NCBI RefSeq assembly: GCF_009817885.1
Contig: NZ_CP041764.1
Location: 2,480,001 to 2,544,000, forward strand
Source: Serratia rhizosphaerae
GTDB lineage: Bacteria > Pseudomonadota > Gammaproteobacteria > Enterobacterales > Enterobacteriaceae
Direction of reading: 5' to 3'
Length of the DNA: 64,000 nt
A program made the position numbers and the translations under genes. Below the pieces are notes generated by a model. It made no database searches, had not been told where the DNA came from, and saw only the letters and a program-made list of their open reading frames with translations. Below, piece by piece: positions 48,253 to 56,208 of this stretch (position 1 is its first letter; the number at the start of each line of letters is the position of its first letter).

Positions 48253-49590
48253 TCAGAACAGGGTGAAGGCGATCATGCCGACCACCCCGCCGGTGGTGCC
48301 GAGGATGGTTTCCATTACCGTCCAGGTTTTCAGCGTTTGCATCTCGTTGGCGCCGGTAAACTTGCCGAACAGCCAGAAACCGGCGTCATTAACGTGGCTC
48401 AACACGATAGAGCCGCCGGCGATACAGATGGCCAGCGCCGCCAGTTGGCCGCCGCCAAGTCCCATCTGGCTGGTGATCGGCAGCACCAGGCCGACGGTGG
48501 TCAGACAGGCGACCGTTGCCGAACCCTGCAGCACGCGTACCAGCGCGGAAAGGGCGAAGCAGGCGACGGCAATGGGCAGGCCCGCGCCGATCATGGCGTC
48601 GCCCAGCGCCGGGCCGACGCCGGAATCCACCAGAATCTGCTTGAAGACGCCGCCGGCGCCGGTCATCAGCAAAATAATCCCGGCCGGTTGTACCGCAGCG
48701 GAGCAGATGGCCAGCGTCTGTTCATTGGTCATGCCGCGCGGTTTCGCCAGGCCGTAAATCACGATCAGGCAGGCGATCAGGATGGCGGTGAACGGGTGGC
48801 CGATAAACTCCAGCCAGTCGTGCAGCGGCGTGCCCGGCGTCACCAGACGGGCGCCGATGGTTTTCATCCCGACCAGCACCAGCGGGCACAGCACCAGCGC
48901 CAGGCTGAAGCCGAAGGAGGGCATGGTGCCTTTCAGTTTGATCGGTTCGGCTTCGTCAGCCGGCATCTGCCAGTTCACAAAGCGGCTGATAAAGCTGCCG
49001 TACAGCGGCCCGGCGATCAGCATACCGAGCACCGCCGCCACCAGACCGATGGCGATCATCCAGCCGAAGTCGGCTTTCATCTGGGCGGCCAGCAGCATCG
49101 GCACCGGCCCCGGCAGCAGGAAGGACGCGGCGGCGGCCACGCCGGCAAACAGCGGGATAGCCAGTTTGACGATATTGCCGTCGGTGCGGCGCGCCACGGC
49201 GAACACAATGCCGATCAGCAGCACGATGGCGACGTCGAAGAACAGCGGCAACGCACACACCAGACCGGCGATGCCCAGCGCATAATGCGCCTTGTTTTCA
49301 CCAAAGCGTTTCAGCAGGTAGGAGGCAATCTGATCCAGCGCCCCGACCTCATGCAGGATTTTGCCGAACATCGCCCCCAGCGCCACAACGATCGCCAGAA
49401 AGCCCAGCGTATCGCCCATGCCTTTTTGCATGGTATCGGCGATGGTGGTCAGCGGCATGCCGGAGAAAATACCGGCGGCAATGGAAACCAACATCAGGGC
49501 GACGAAGGCGTGCATGCGCGCCTTCATCACCAGAAACAGCAGCAACAGAACCGAGCCGACGGCGGTACCCACTAATGTCAGGGTACTCAC
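48253..49590 (-). CDS. gntU: Low-affinity gluconate:proton symporter GntU
   Basis: An inner-membrane permease of the GntP family, 445 residues with about 12-14 hydrophobic segments. The N-terminus (STLTLVGTAVGSVLLLLFLVMKARMHAF) and the blocks LVCALPLFFDVAIVLL, GVFKQILVDSGVGPALG and SHVNDAGFWLFGKFTGA resemble E. coli GntU more than GntT. GTG 49590 is chosen over GTG 49596: it sits 7 nt after AGGAGG and overlaps the gntK stop by 4 bp (GTGA). Confidence 0.93.
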   Translation of the reverse strand: MSTLTLVGTAVGSVLLLLFLVMKARMHAFVALMLVSIAAGIFSGMPLTTIADTMQKGMGDTLGFLAIVVALGAMFGKILHEVGALDQIASYLLKRFGENKAHYALGIAGLVCALPLFFDVAIVLLIGIVFAVARRTDGNIVKLAIPLFAGVAAAASFLLPGPVPMLLAAQMKADFGWMIAIGLVAAVLGMLIAGPLYGSFISRFVNWQMPADEAEPIKLKGTMPSFGFSLALVLCPLVLVGMKTIGARLVTPGTPLHDWLEFIGHPFTAILIACLIVIYGLAKPRGMTNEQTLAICSAAVQPAGIILLMTGAGGVFKQILVDSGVGPALGDAMIGAGLPIAVACFALSALVRVLQGSATVACLTTVGLVLPITSQMGLGGGQLAALAICIAGGSIVLSHVNDAGFWLFGKFTGANEMQTLKTWTVMETILGTTGGVVGMIAFTLF

Positions 49591-50126
49591 GCGCACGCCT
49601 CCTGCGGCATAAAGCTGCGGATATGCTGCAGCGTATCGGCGATCACCGCCTCAAGCGGCTGGTTGATGTCCACGGCCATCACGTCGCTTTCGTCTGCGCC
49701 GGGTTGCTCCAGCGCGTCAAACTGCGAGACCAGCATCTGCGGCTTGAAGAAGTGGCCTTTACGCGCGGCCATGCGCGCTTCGATCACCGGGAAATCGCCA
49801 TGCAGATAGATAAACGACAGGTTGGCGTTGCCGGCGCGCAGGCGGTCGCGATAGTGCTTTTTCAGCGCCGAACAGACGATGATCGAAACGTTGTTGGTGC
49901 GCTGCATGGCGAAGGCGGCGTCGTTGAGCGCGGCCAGCCAGGGGGCGCGGTCGTCATCATTCAGCGCAACGCCTTCGGCCATTTTCATAATGTTACTGCG
50001 GGGATGCAGGAAATCCCCGTCGAGGAACCCGGCAGACAATTGGCGGGCTGCCGCGGCGGCAACGGCGGATTTTCCGCTGCCGGAAACGCCCATGATGACG
50101 TAAATACGGTTTTGATTATTGGTCAT
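49587..50126 (-). CDS. gntK: Gluconokinase
   Basis: Phosphorylates gluconate to 6-phosphogluconate. 179 residues from MTNNQNRIYVIMGVSGSGKS, with the P-loop at residues 13-20. It also has FLDGDFLHPRSNIMKMAEGVALNDDDRAPWL and the GHFFKPQMLVSQFDALEQP signature. First gene of the operon, with two GntR-like operators 40-68 bp upstream. Confidence 0.96.
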   Translation of the reverse strand: MTNNQNRIYVIMGVSGSGKSAVAAAAARQLSAGFLDGDFLHPRSNIMKMAEGVALNDDDRAPWLAALNDAAFAMQRTNNVSIIVCSALKKHYRDRLRAGNANLSFIYLHGDFPVIEARMAARKGHFFKPQMLVSQFDALEQPGADESDVMAVDINQPLEAVIADTLQHIRSFMPQEACA

Positions 50127-50165
50127 GGTGTAGCTCCCAAACCTGAAATTGGCGTTACCGCCTTC

Positions 50166-50194
50166 TGTTACCGGTAACATGTTATCGGTAACAT
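50166..50194 (-). promoter_or_regulatory. Tandem GntR-type operators upstream of gntK
   Basis: Two overlapping palindromes: TGTTACCGGTAACA (50166-50179) and ATGTTATCGGTAACAT (50179-50194). Both match the GntR/LacI-family operator ATGTTACCGGTAACAT. Their location just upstream of gntK fits repression in the absence of gluconate. gntR itself is not in this window. Confidence 0.75.
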
Positions 50195-50248
50195 TTTCGA
50201 GGCAAGCTGTATAGGAGGCAAACGGCTTTACCTTTGACGATCGTTAAC

Positions 50249-50264
50249 TGTGATCGGCTTCAAG
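50249..50264 (-). promoter_or_regulatory. Candidate CRP site upstream of gntK
   Basis: TGTGATCGGCTTCAAG has one perfect TGTGA half and a degenerate second half (TCAAG against TCACA). The position, about 55 bp above the GntR boxes, suits class I activation. Confidence 0.35.
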
Positions 50265-50356
50265 CTTTTACTTAGCAGGGAAACAATTTGGCAGCTTAAT
50301 TTTACACATGGTTAACATGTGTACGCCCAGACGGGGAATCAGCAGAAAAGCGCGGA

Positions 50357-50380
50357 AACCCTCTCCCGGCAGAGAGGGTT
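50357..50380 (-). terminator. Probable terminator of iclR
   Basis: AACCCTCTC (50357-50365) pairs with GAGAGGGTT (50372-50380). On the minus strand it follows the iclR stop by 7 bp and is trailed by TTTCC, a weak U-tract. Confidence 0.5.
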
Positions 50381-50387
50381 GGGGGAA

Positions 50388-51218
50388 TCAGCGGACGCCG
50401 CCGTAAGCCAGGCTGATCTCTTTGGCGGCATGGATCACCAGCGCGCCCAGTTCGATCACCCGGTCGTCGGTAATGCGCGACACCGGGCCGGAAATGGAGA
50501 TGGCGGCAAAGGCTTCGCGGTGCTCGTCGAAAATACAGGCCGCAACGCAGCGCAGCCCCAGCGCGTGCTCTTCATCATCAAAAGAAAAGCCCTGTTTGCG
50601 GATCTGCGCCAGCCCTTCCTTCAGGTTATGCGGCGTCAGGGTGCGCGGCGTGTAAGTATGCATGCCCTTCTGATGCAGCAATTTGGTGACCTGCTCATCG
50701 GCCAGCGCGGCCAGAAATGCTTTGCCGGCGCCGGATGCGTGCATCGGCAGCTTGCCGCCGATTGGCGCCGACATGCGCATCAGCGCGTTGCACTGCACCT
50801 GATCGATAATAATCGCCTGATATTCGGCCTTGTCCATCACCGCCAGATTGACGGTTTCGCCGGACTCTTCCATCAGCCGGCGCAGCGTCGGATGCACCAT
50901 GGCCAGCAGGTTGCGGCTTTGCAGAAAACTGCTGCCGACCACAAAGGCGTGGGAACCGATGGTCCACAGGCCGAGATCGCCGACCTGACGGACAAAGCCC
51001 TGCTGCTGCATGGTGGTCAGTAAACGGTGAGTGGTGGAATTGGGCAGGCCGGCCTGCTGCGCCAGATCGGTCAGCGCTACATTGCCTTGTGCTTCGGCAA
51101 TATATTCCAGCAGTTTCAGGCCGCGGGTCAGCGACTGCACCTGGCCGGTGGTGCTGCCGGTGGCGGGTGCGGCGCTGCGGGGCTTCTTGCCGCGTTTGGC
51201 GGGAACGGGTGTCGCCAT
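50388..51218 (-). CDS. iclR: Glyoxylate bypass repressor IclR
   Basis: 276 residues. The N-terminal winged helix-turn-helix (about 27-90: VALTDLAQQAGLPNSTTHRLLTTMQQQGF) and the C-terminal effector domain (MRMSAPIGGKLPMHASGAGKAFLA, DDEEHALGLRC) are nearly the same as in E. coli IclR, which represses aceBAK and responds to glyoxylate and pyruvate. It starts at MATPVPAKRGKKPR; the frame is open further upstream. In E. coli it follows aceK almost directly, but here the Entner-Doudoroff operon intervenes. Confidence 0.96.
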   Translation of the reverse strand: MATPVPAKRGKKPRSAAPATGSTTGQVQSLTRGLKLLEYIAEAQGNVALTDLAQQAGLPNSTTHRLLTTMQQQGFVRQVGDLGLWTIGSHAFVVGSSFLQSRNLLAMVHPTLRRLMEESGETVNLAVMDKAEYQAIIIDQVQCNALMRMSAPIGGKLPMHASGAGKAFLAALADEQVTKLLHQKGMHTYTPRTLTPHNLKEGLAQIRKQGFSFDDEEHALGLRCVAACIFDEHREAFAAISISGPVSRITDDRVIELGALVIHAAKEISLAYGGVR

Positions 51219-51243
51219 GGTTACGCTTCCTTTTTCCGTATCA

Positions 51244-51258
51244 TGGAATTTATTTTCG
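51244..51258 (-). promoter_or_regulatory. Candidate IclR autoregulatory box
   Basis: TGGAATTTATTTTCG matches 11 of the 14 defined positions of TGGAAATNATTTCCA and lies 26-40 bp upstream of iclR. E. coli IclR represses its own gene. The rest of the 254-bp iclR-metH gap shows no other clear element. Confidence 0.5.
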
Positions 51259-51472
51259 TTTTTTAAGTATGGATTGCAAGCGGCGTTTGCGCTCATCGGA
51301 TGTGTTAGCGCGCAACCTGAAAAACTCTCAACCAGCGCCCGGCGCTCTGCGGTGGTTTACTGTGCTAGGATGAATCGATTTTCGAGCGATTGGGTGATGG
51401 CAATATCTGCCCGACACCTGCCGGCAGGCTGCTGTTTGTCGCCGGAGAAGGTCGGGGAATTAAGGGGTTACA

Positions 51473-54400
51473 GTGACGAATCGAGTGGAACAACTGCGCC
51501 GGCAGCTTGAACAGCGTATTTTGGTGTTGGACGGCGGTATGGGCACCATGATCCAGAGCTATAAGCTGGAAGAACAGGATTACCGCGGCGCGCGCTTTGC
51601 CGACTGGCAGAGCGATCTGAAAGGCAATAACGATCTGCTGGTGCTGACCCAGCCGGAAATTATCAGCGCGATCCACCACGGCTACCTGGAAGCGGGCGCG
51701 GATATCCTCGAAACCAACACCTTTAACGCCACCCCCATCGCGATGGCCGACTACCATATGGAATCGCTGTCGGCCGAGATCAACCGTGAGGCCGCCCGTC
51801 TGGCGCGCCGCTGCGCCGATGAATGGACGGCGCGCACGCCGGACAAGCCGCGCTACGTGGCCGGCGTACTTGGCCCGACCAACCGCACCGCCTCGATCTC
51901 GCCGGATGTTAACGACCCGGCGTTCCGCAATATCTCCTTCAACCAGCTGGTGGAAGCGTACCGCGAATCGACCCGCGCGCTGGTGGAGGGAGGCGTCGAT
52001 CTGATTATGATCGAAACCATCTTCGATACGCTGAACGCCAAAGCCGCCGCGTTTGCGGTGGAAAGCGAGTTTGAGGCGCTGGGCGTCACGCTGCCGATCA
52101 TGATCTCCGGCACCATTACCGATGCCTCCGGCCGCACCCTGTCCGGGCAGACCACCGAAGCGTTTTACAACTCGCTGCGCCACGTCAGGCCGCTGACCTT
52201 CGGCCTTAACTGCGCGCTGGGGCCGGATGAGCTGCGCCAGTATGTGGCGGAGCTGTCGCGCATCTGTGAAGGCTACGTCACCGCACACCCGAACGCCGGC
52301 CTGCCCAACGCCTTCGGCGAATACGATCTCGATGCGCAAGAGATGGCGAGCCAGGTAGGCGAGTGGGCGCAGTCCGGTTTTCTGAACATTATCGGCGGCT
52401 GCTGCGGCACCACGCCGGAACATATTGCCGCGATGGCCAACGCGGTTGAGGGCGTGCCGCCGCGTCAGCTGCCGCAGCTGCCGGTGGCCTGCCGCCTGTC
52501 TGGCCTGGAGCCGCTGAATATCGACGCCGACACGCTGTTCGTCAACGTGGGCGAGCGCACCAACGTCACCGGTTCGGCCCGTTTCAAGCGGCTGATTAAA
52601 GAGGATAAATACGCCGAGGCGCTGGAGGTGGCGCTGCAGCAGGTGGAAAGCGGCGCGCAGATTATCGATATCAATATGGATGAGGGGATGCTCGACGCGG
52701 AAGCGGCGATGGTGCGCTTCCTTAACCTGATCGCCGGCGAACCGGATATCGCCCGCGTGCCGATCATGATCGACTCCTCGAAATGGGAGGTGATCGAGAA
52801 AGGGCTGCAGTGTATCCAGGGAAAGGGCATCGTTAACTCAATCTCGATGAAAGAAGGGGAAGAGGCCTTTATACACCACGCCAAACTGGTGCGCCGTTAC
52901 GGCGCGGCGGTGGTGGTGATGGCATTCGACGAAGTCGGCCAGGCGGACACCCGCGAGCGCAAATTTGACATCTGCCGGCGTGCCTACCAGATCCTGACCG
53001 AAAAGGTCGGTTTCCCGCCGGAAGACATCATTTTCGACCCGAATATCTTCGCCGTGGCGACCGGCATCGACGAGCATAACAACTATGCCGTCGACTTTAT
53101 CGAAGCCTGCGGCGACATCAAAACCCATCTGCCGCACGCAATGATCTCCGGCGGCGTTTCCAACGTTTCATTCTCCTTCCGCGGCAACGATCCGGTGCGC
53201 GAAGCGATCCACGCGGTGTTTCTCTACCATGCGATCCGCAACGGCATGGATATGGGCATCGTCAACGCCGGACAGCTGGCGATTTATGACGATCTCTCCG
53301 ACGAACTGCGCGAGGCGGTTGAGGATGTGATCCTCAACCGGCGCGACGACGGCACCGAGCGGCTGCTGGCACTGGCGGAAAAATACCGCGGCAGCAAAGA
53401 TAAAGAGGCCGATATTCAGCAGGCGGAGTGGCGCGGCTGGCCGGTGGTGAAGCGGCTGGAATATGCGTTGGTGAAGGGCATTACCGAATTTATCGAGCAG
53501 GATACCGAGGAGGCGCGCCAGCAGGCGGAGCGGCCGATCGAAGTGATTGAAGGGCCGCTGATGGCCGGTATGAACGTGGTGGGCGATCTGTTTGGCGAGG
53601 GCAAAATGTTCCTGCCGCAGGTGGTGAAGTCGGCGCGCGTGATGAAACAGGCGGTCGCCTACCTTGAACCTTATATTCAGGCCAGCAAGCAGCAGGGCAC
53701 CACCGCGGGCAAAGTGCTGCTGGCGACGGTGAAGGGCGATGTGCATGACATCGGCAAAAATATCGTCGGCGTGGTGCTGCAGTGCAACAACTACGAGATT
53801 ATCGACCTCGGGGTAATGGTGCCGACCGACAAGATCCTGAAAACCGCGCGCGAAGAGAACGTCGATATTATCGGTCTCTCCGGCCTGATCACCCCGTCGC
53901 TGGATGAGATGGTCAACGTGGCGAAAGAGATGGAGCGCCAGGGCTTTACCCTGCCGCTGTTGATCGGCGGCGCCACCACCTCCAAAGCGCATACCGCGGT
54001 GAAAATTGAGCAGAACTACAGCGGGCCGACCACCTATGTGCAGAACGCCTCGCGCACCGTCGGGGTGGTGGCGGCGCTGCTGTCGGCGACGCAGCGCGAC
54101 GAGTTCGTCGCCCGCACGCGCAAAGAGTATGAAACCGTGCGTATTCAGCACGCGCGTAAAAAACCGCGCACGCCGCCGGTCAGCCTGCAGCAGGCGCGCG
54201 ACAACGCCACCCGGCTGGAGTGGGAAAGCTACACGCCGCCGGTGCCGCAGCAACTGGGCGTTTTCCCGGCGCAGGCGGATATCGCCACCCTACGCCCTTA
54301 TATCGACTGGACGCCGTTCTTTATGACCTGGTCGCTGGCGGGTAAATACCCGCGTATTCTGCAAGATGAGGTGGTGGGAGACGAGGCCAAACGGCTGTTC

Positions 54401-55153
54401 CATGACGCCAACCAGATGCTCGACGTGCTGGCGGCTTCCGGCAGTCTCAATCCGCGCGGCGTGTACGGCCTGTTCCCGGCCAACCGCGTCGGCGACGACA
54501 TCGAAATCTACCGCGACGAGCAGCGTGATGCGCTGCTGGCGGTCAGCCGTCACCTGCGTCAGCAGACCGAGAAAAGCGACTTTGCCAACTACTGCCTGGC
54601 GGACTTTATCGCGCCGAAAAGCAGCGGCAAGGCGGACTACTTCGGCGCGTTTGCCGTCACCGGCGGGCTGGAGGAGGACGCGCTGGCGGCGGCCTACGAC
54701 GCACAGCACGATGATTACAATAAAATCATGGTGAAGGCGCTGTCGGACCGCCTGGCGGAGGCGTTCGCCGAATATCTGCACGAACAGGTGCGCAAGCTGC
54801 ACTGGGGCTACGCTGCGGAAGAAAGCCTGAGCAACGAAGAGCTGATTCGCGAGAACTATCAGGGGATTCGCCCGGCGCCGGGCTACCCGGCCTGCCCGGA
54901 ACATACCGAGAAAGCGCAGATCTGGCAGTTGCTGGACGTGGAGCGCCATACCGGCATGCAACTGACCGAATCGTTCGCCATGTGGCCGGGGGCATCGGTC
55001 TCCGGCTGGTACTTCAGCCATCCGCAGAGCAAGTATTTCGCGGTGGCGCAAATCCAGCGCGATCAGGTGGAAGACTACGCGGCGCGTAAAGGCATGAGCG
55101 TCAGCGAGGTAGAGCGCTGGCTGGCGCCGAACCTGGGGTACGACGCCGACTAA
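51473..55153 (+). CDS. metH: Cobalamin-dependent methionine synthase
   Basis: Transfers methyl from 5-methyl-THF to homocysteine. 1226 residues, GTG start after AAGGGG. The modules run in order: homocysteine domain (about 1-350, zinc Cys pair in GGCCGTTPEHI), folate domain (about 355-650), cap and cobalamin domains (about 650-900, with DVHDIGKNIVGVV carrying the cobalt-ligating His), and the SAM reactivation domain (about 900-1226, RPAPGYPACPEHTEK). Divergent from iclR, as in E. coli. Confidence 0.98.
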   Translation: MTNRVEQLRRQLEQRILVLDGGMGTMIQSYKLEEQDYRGARFADWQSDLKGNNDLLVLTQPEIISAIHHGYLEAGADILETNTFNATPIAMADYHMESLSAEINREAARLARRCADEWTARTPDKPRYVAGVLGPTNRTASISPDVNDPAFRNISFNQLVEAYRESTRALVEGGVDLIMIETIFDTLNAKAAAFAVESEFEALGVTLPIMISGTITDASGRTLSGQTTEAFYNSLRHVRPLTFGLNCALGPDELRQYVAELSRICEGYVTAHPNAGLPNAFGEYDLDAQEMASQVGEWAQSGFLNIIGGCCGTTPEHIAAMANAVEGVPPRQLPQLPVACRLSGLEPLNIDADTLFVNVGERTNVTGSARFKRLIKEDKYAEALEVALQQVESGAQIIDINMDEGMLDAEAAMVRFLNLIAGEPDIARVPIMIDSSKWEVIEKGLQCIQGKGIVNSISMKEGEEAFIHHAKLVRRYGAAVVVMAFDEVGQADTRERKFDICRRAYQILTEKVGFPPEDIIFDPNIFAVATGIDEHNNYAVDFIEACGDIKTHLPHAMISGGVSNVSFSFRGNDPVREAIHAVFLYHAIRNGMDMGIVNAGQLAIYDDLSDELREAVEDVILNRRDDGTERLLALAEKYRGSKDKEADIQQAEWRGWPVVKRLEYALVKGITEFIEQDTEEARQQAERPIEVIEGPLMAGMNVVGDLFGEGKMFLPQVVKSARVMKQAVAYLEPYIQASKQQGTTAGKVLLATVKGDVHDIGKNIVGVVLQCNNYEIIDLGVMVPTDKILKTAREENVDIIGLSGLITPSLDEMVNVAKEMERQGFTLPLLIGGATTSKAHTAVKIEQNYSGPTTYVQNASRTVGVVAALLSATQRDEFVARTRKEYETVRIQHARKKPRTPPVSLQQARDNATRLEWESYTPPVPQQLGVFPAQADIATLRPYIDWTPFFMTWSLAGKYPRILQDEVVGDEAKRLFHDANQMLDVLAASGSLNPRGVYGLFPANRVGDDIEIYRDEQRDALLAVSRHLRQQTEKSDFANYCLADFIAPKSSGKADYFGAFAVTGGLEEDALAAAYDAQHDDYNKIMVKALSDRLAEAFAEYLHEQVRKLHWGYAAEESLSNEELIRENYQGIRPAPGYPACPEHTEKAQIWQLLDVERHTGMQLTESFAMWPGASVSGWYFSHPQSKYFAVAQIQRDQVEDYAARKGMSVSEVERWLAPNLGYDAD

Positions 55154-55163
55154 GCGTGCCGGG

Positions 55164-55910
55164 CTATTGCGCGGTGTAGCCACCGTCAATCACCAGTTCT
55201 GTGCCGGTGGCGAATGCCGATTCGTCGCTGGCCAGAAACAACGCCGCGTTGGCGATATCCCGCGCCTCACCCAGATGGCCGATCGGGTGCAGCGCCGTTA
55301 ACTGCCGCAGCATTTCCGGGTCATTGCCGATCATCGGCGTATGAATATAACCGGGGTGAATGCTGTTAATGCGGATGCCGTAGCGGCTGCGGGCGGCATG
55401 CAGCGCGGCGGACTTGGTCAGCAGGCGCACGCCGCCTTTGGCGGCGTTGTAGGCTGGTAGATTCGGGTCGCCCACCAGCCCTTCAATCGAGCTGATATTG
55501 ATAATGCTGCCGCCGTGCGCCTTCATCGCCATAATGCCCTGCCGGGTACCGAGGAACACGCCGTCCAGATTGACCGCCAGCATCTTTTTCCACTCCCGGT
55601 AGGAGGTCTGCTCGATATTTTTGTACAGGCTGATGCCGGCGTTATTGACCAGAATATCCAGGCGCGGCGCCCAGTGGCGCAGCTGTTCGAATACCGTCTG
55701 CCACTCCTTCTCGCTGGTGACGTCGTGGGGCAGATAGCGGATTCTCCCGCCGTAGGCGGCAAGCTGCGTCAGCGCCTGCTGCCCGCGGCGCGGGGCGATA
55801 TCGGTGATGATCACCTGCGCCTGCTCTTCCAGAAAGCGTTGGGCGATAGCCAGGCCGATGCCCGATGCGCCGCCGGTGATCAGCGCGGTTTTATGCTCCA
55901 GTCTGCTCAT
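55164..55910 (-). CDS. Short-chain dehydrogenase/reductase
   Basis: A classical SDR of 248 residues. Cofactor motif TGGASGIG (12-19), NNAG (89-92) and catalytic Ser141-Tyr154-Lys158 with Asn114 are all present. Asp37 at the end of the second beta strand suggests NAD(H). The C-terminal SDESAFATGTELVIDGGYTAQ is typical of the 3-oxoacyl-ACP reductase/3-hydroxy-steroid-like subfamily, but the substrate cannot be told. It is convergent with metH and absent from this position in E. coli. Confidence 0.85.
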   Translation of the reverse strand: MSRLEHKTALITGGASGIGLAIAQRFLEEQAQVIITDIAPRRGQQALTQLAAYGGRIRYLPHDVTSEKEWQTVFEQLRHWAPRLDILVNNAGISLYKNIEQTSYREWKKMLAVNLDGVFLGTRQGIMAMKAHGGSIINISSIEGLVGDPNLPAYNAAKGGVRLLTKSAALHAARSRYGIRINSIHPGYIHTPMIGNDPEMLRQLTALHPIGHLGEARDIANAALFLASDESAFATGTELVIDGGYTAQ

Positions 55911-56208
55911 CTTTCATCCTTGTTTCTCGTGGCCATTGCTCTTCATGAGCGCGTCTTTATCCTGCCAGATAGTAAGGGCTTGCCGTCGGCTGCGCCAGTG
56001 CAATCACGCCGCGCGCAGCCGAGCTGGTTAATTGATCTACACGTCGAATCTGTTACATTACGGTAAGTTGCAGCATTTTTTCGGGCCAGAGAGCCCGGGC
56101 GCTGAGCGCCTGGCCGATGTGGCCCGTTGCCGTTTTGCTGTCCTGCCTTTTTCACGCCCGGCAGGCAGGATGGCCCAGCTTGCCGGACGTTAAGGGAGCG
56201 TTCCTTCC

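Noticed and set aside
48184..49575. 463-codon plus-strand open frame
   Set aside because: Antisense to gntU; composition dominated by Gln, Asp, His and Arg, with no family features.
51371..51383. Possible MetR site upstream of metH (TGAATCGATTTTC)
   Set aside because: Only the first half-site fits TGAANNNNNTTCA; the second half is off by spacing or sequence.
56050..56067. Possible Pho box upstream of yjbB (CTGTTACATTACGGTAAG)
   Set aside because: Only about nine of fourteen positions fit the CTGTCAT repeats, and there is a single copy. Too weak to annotate.
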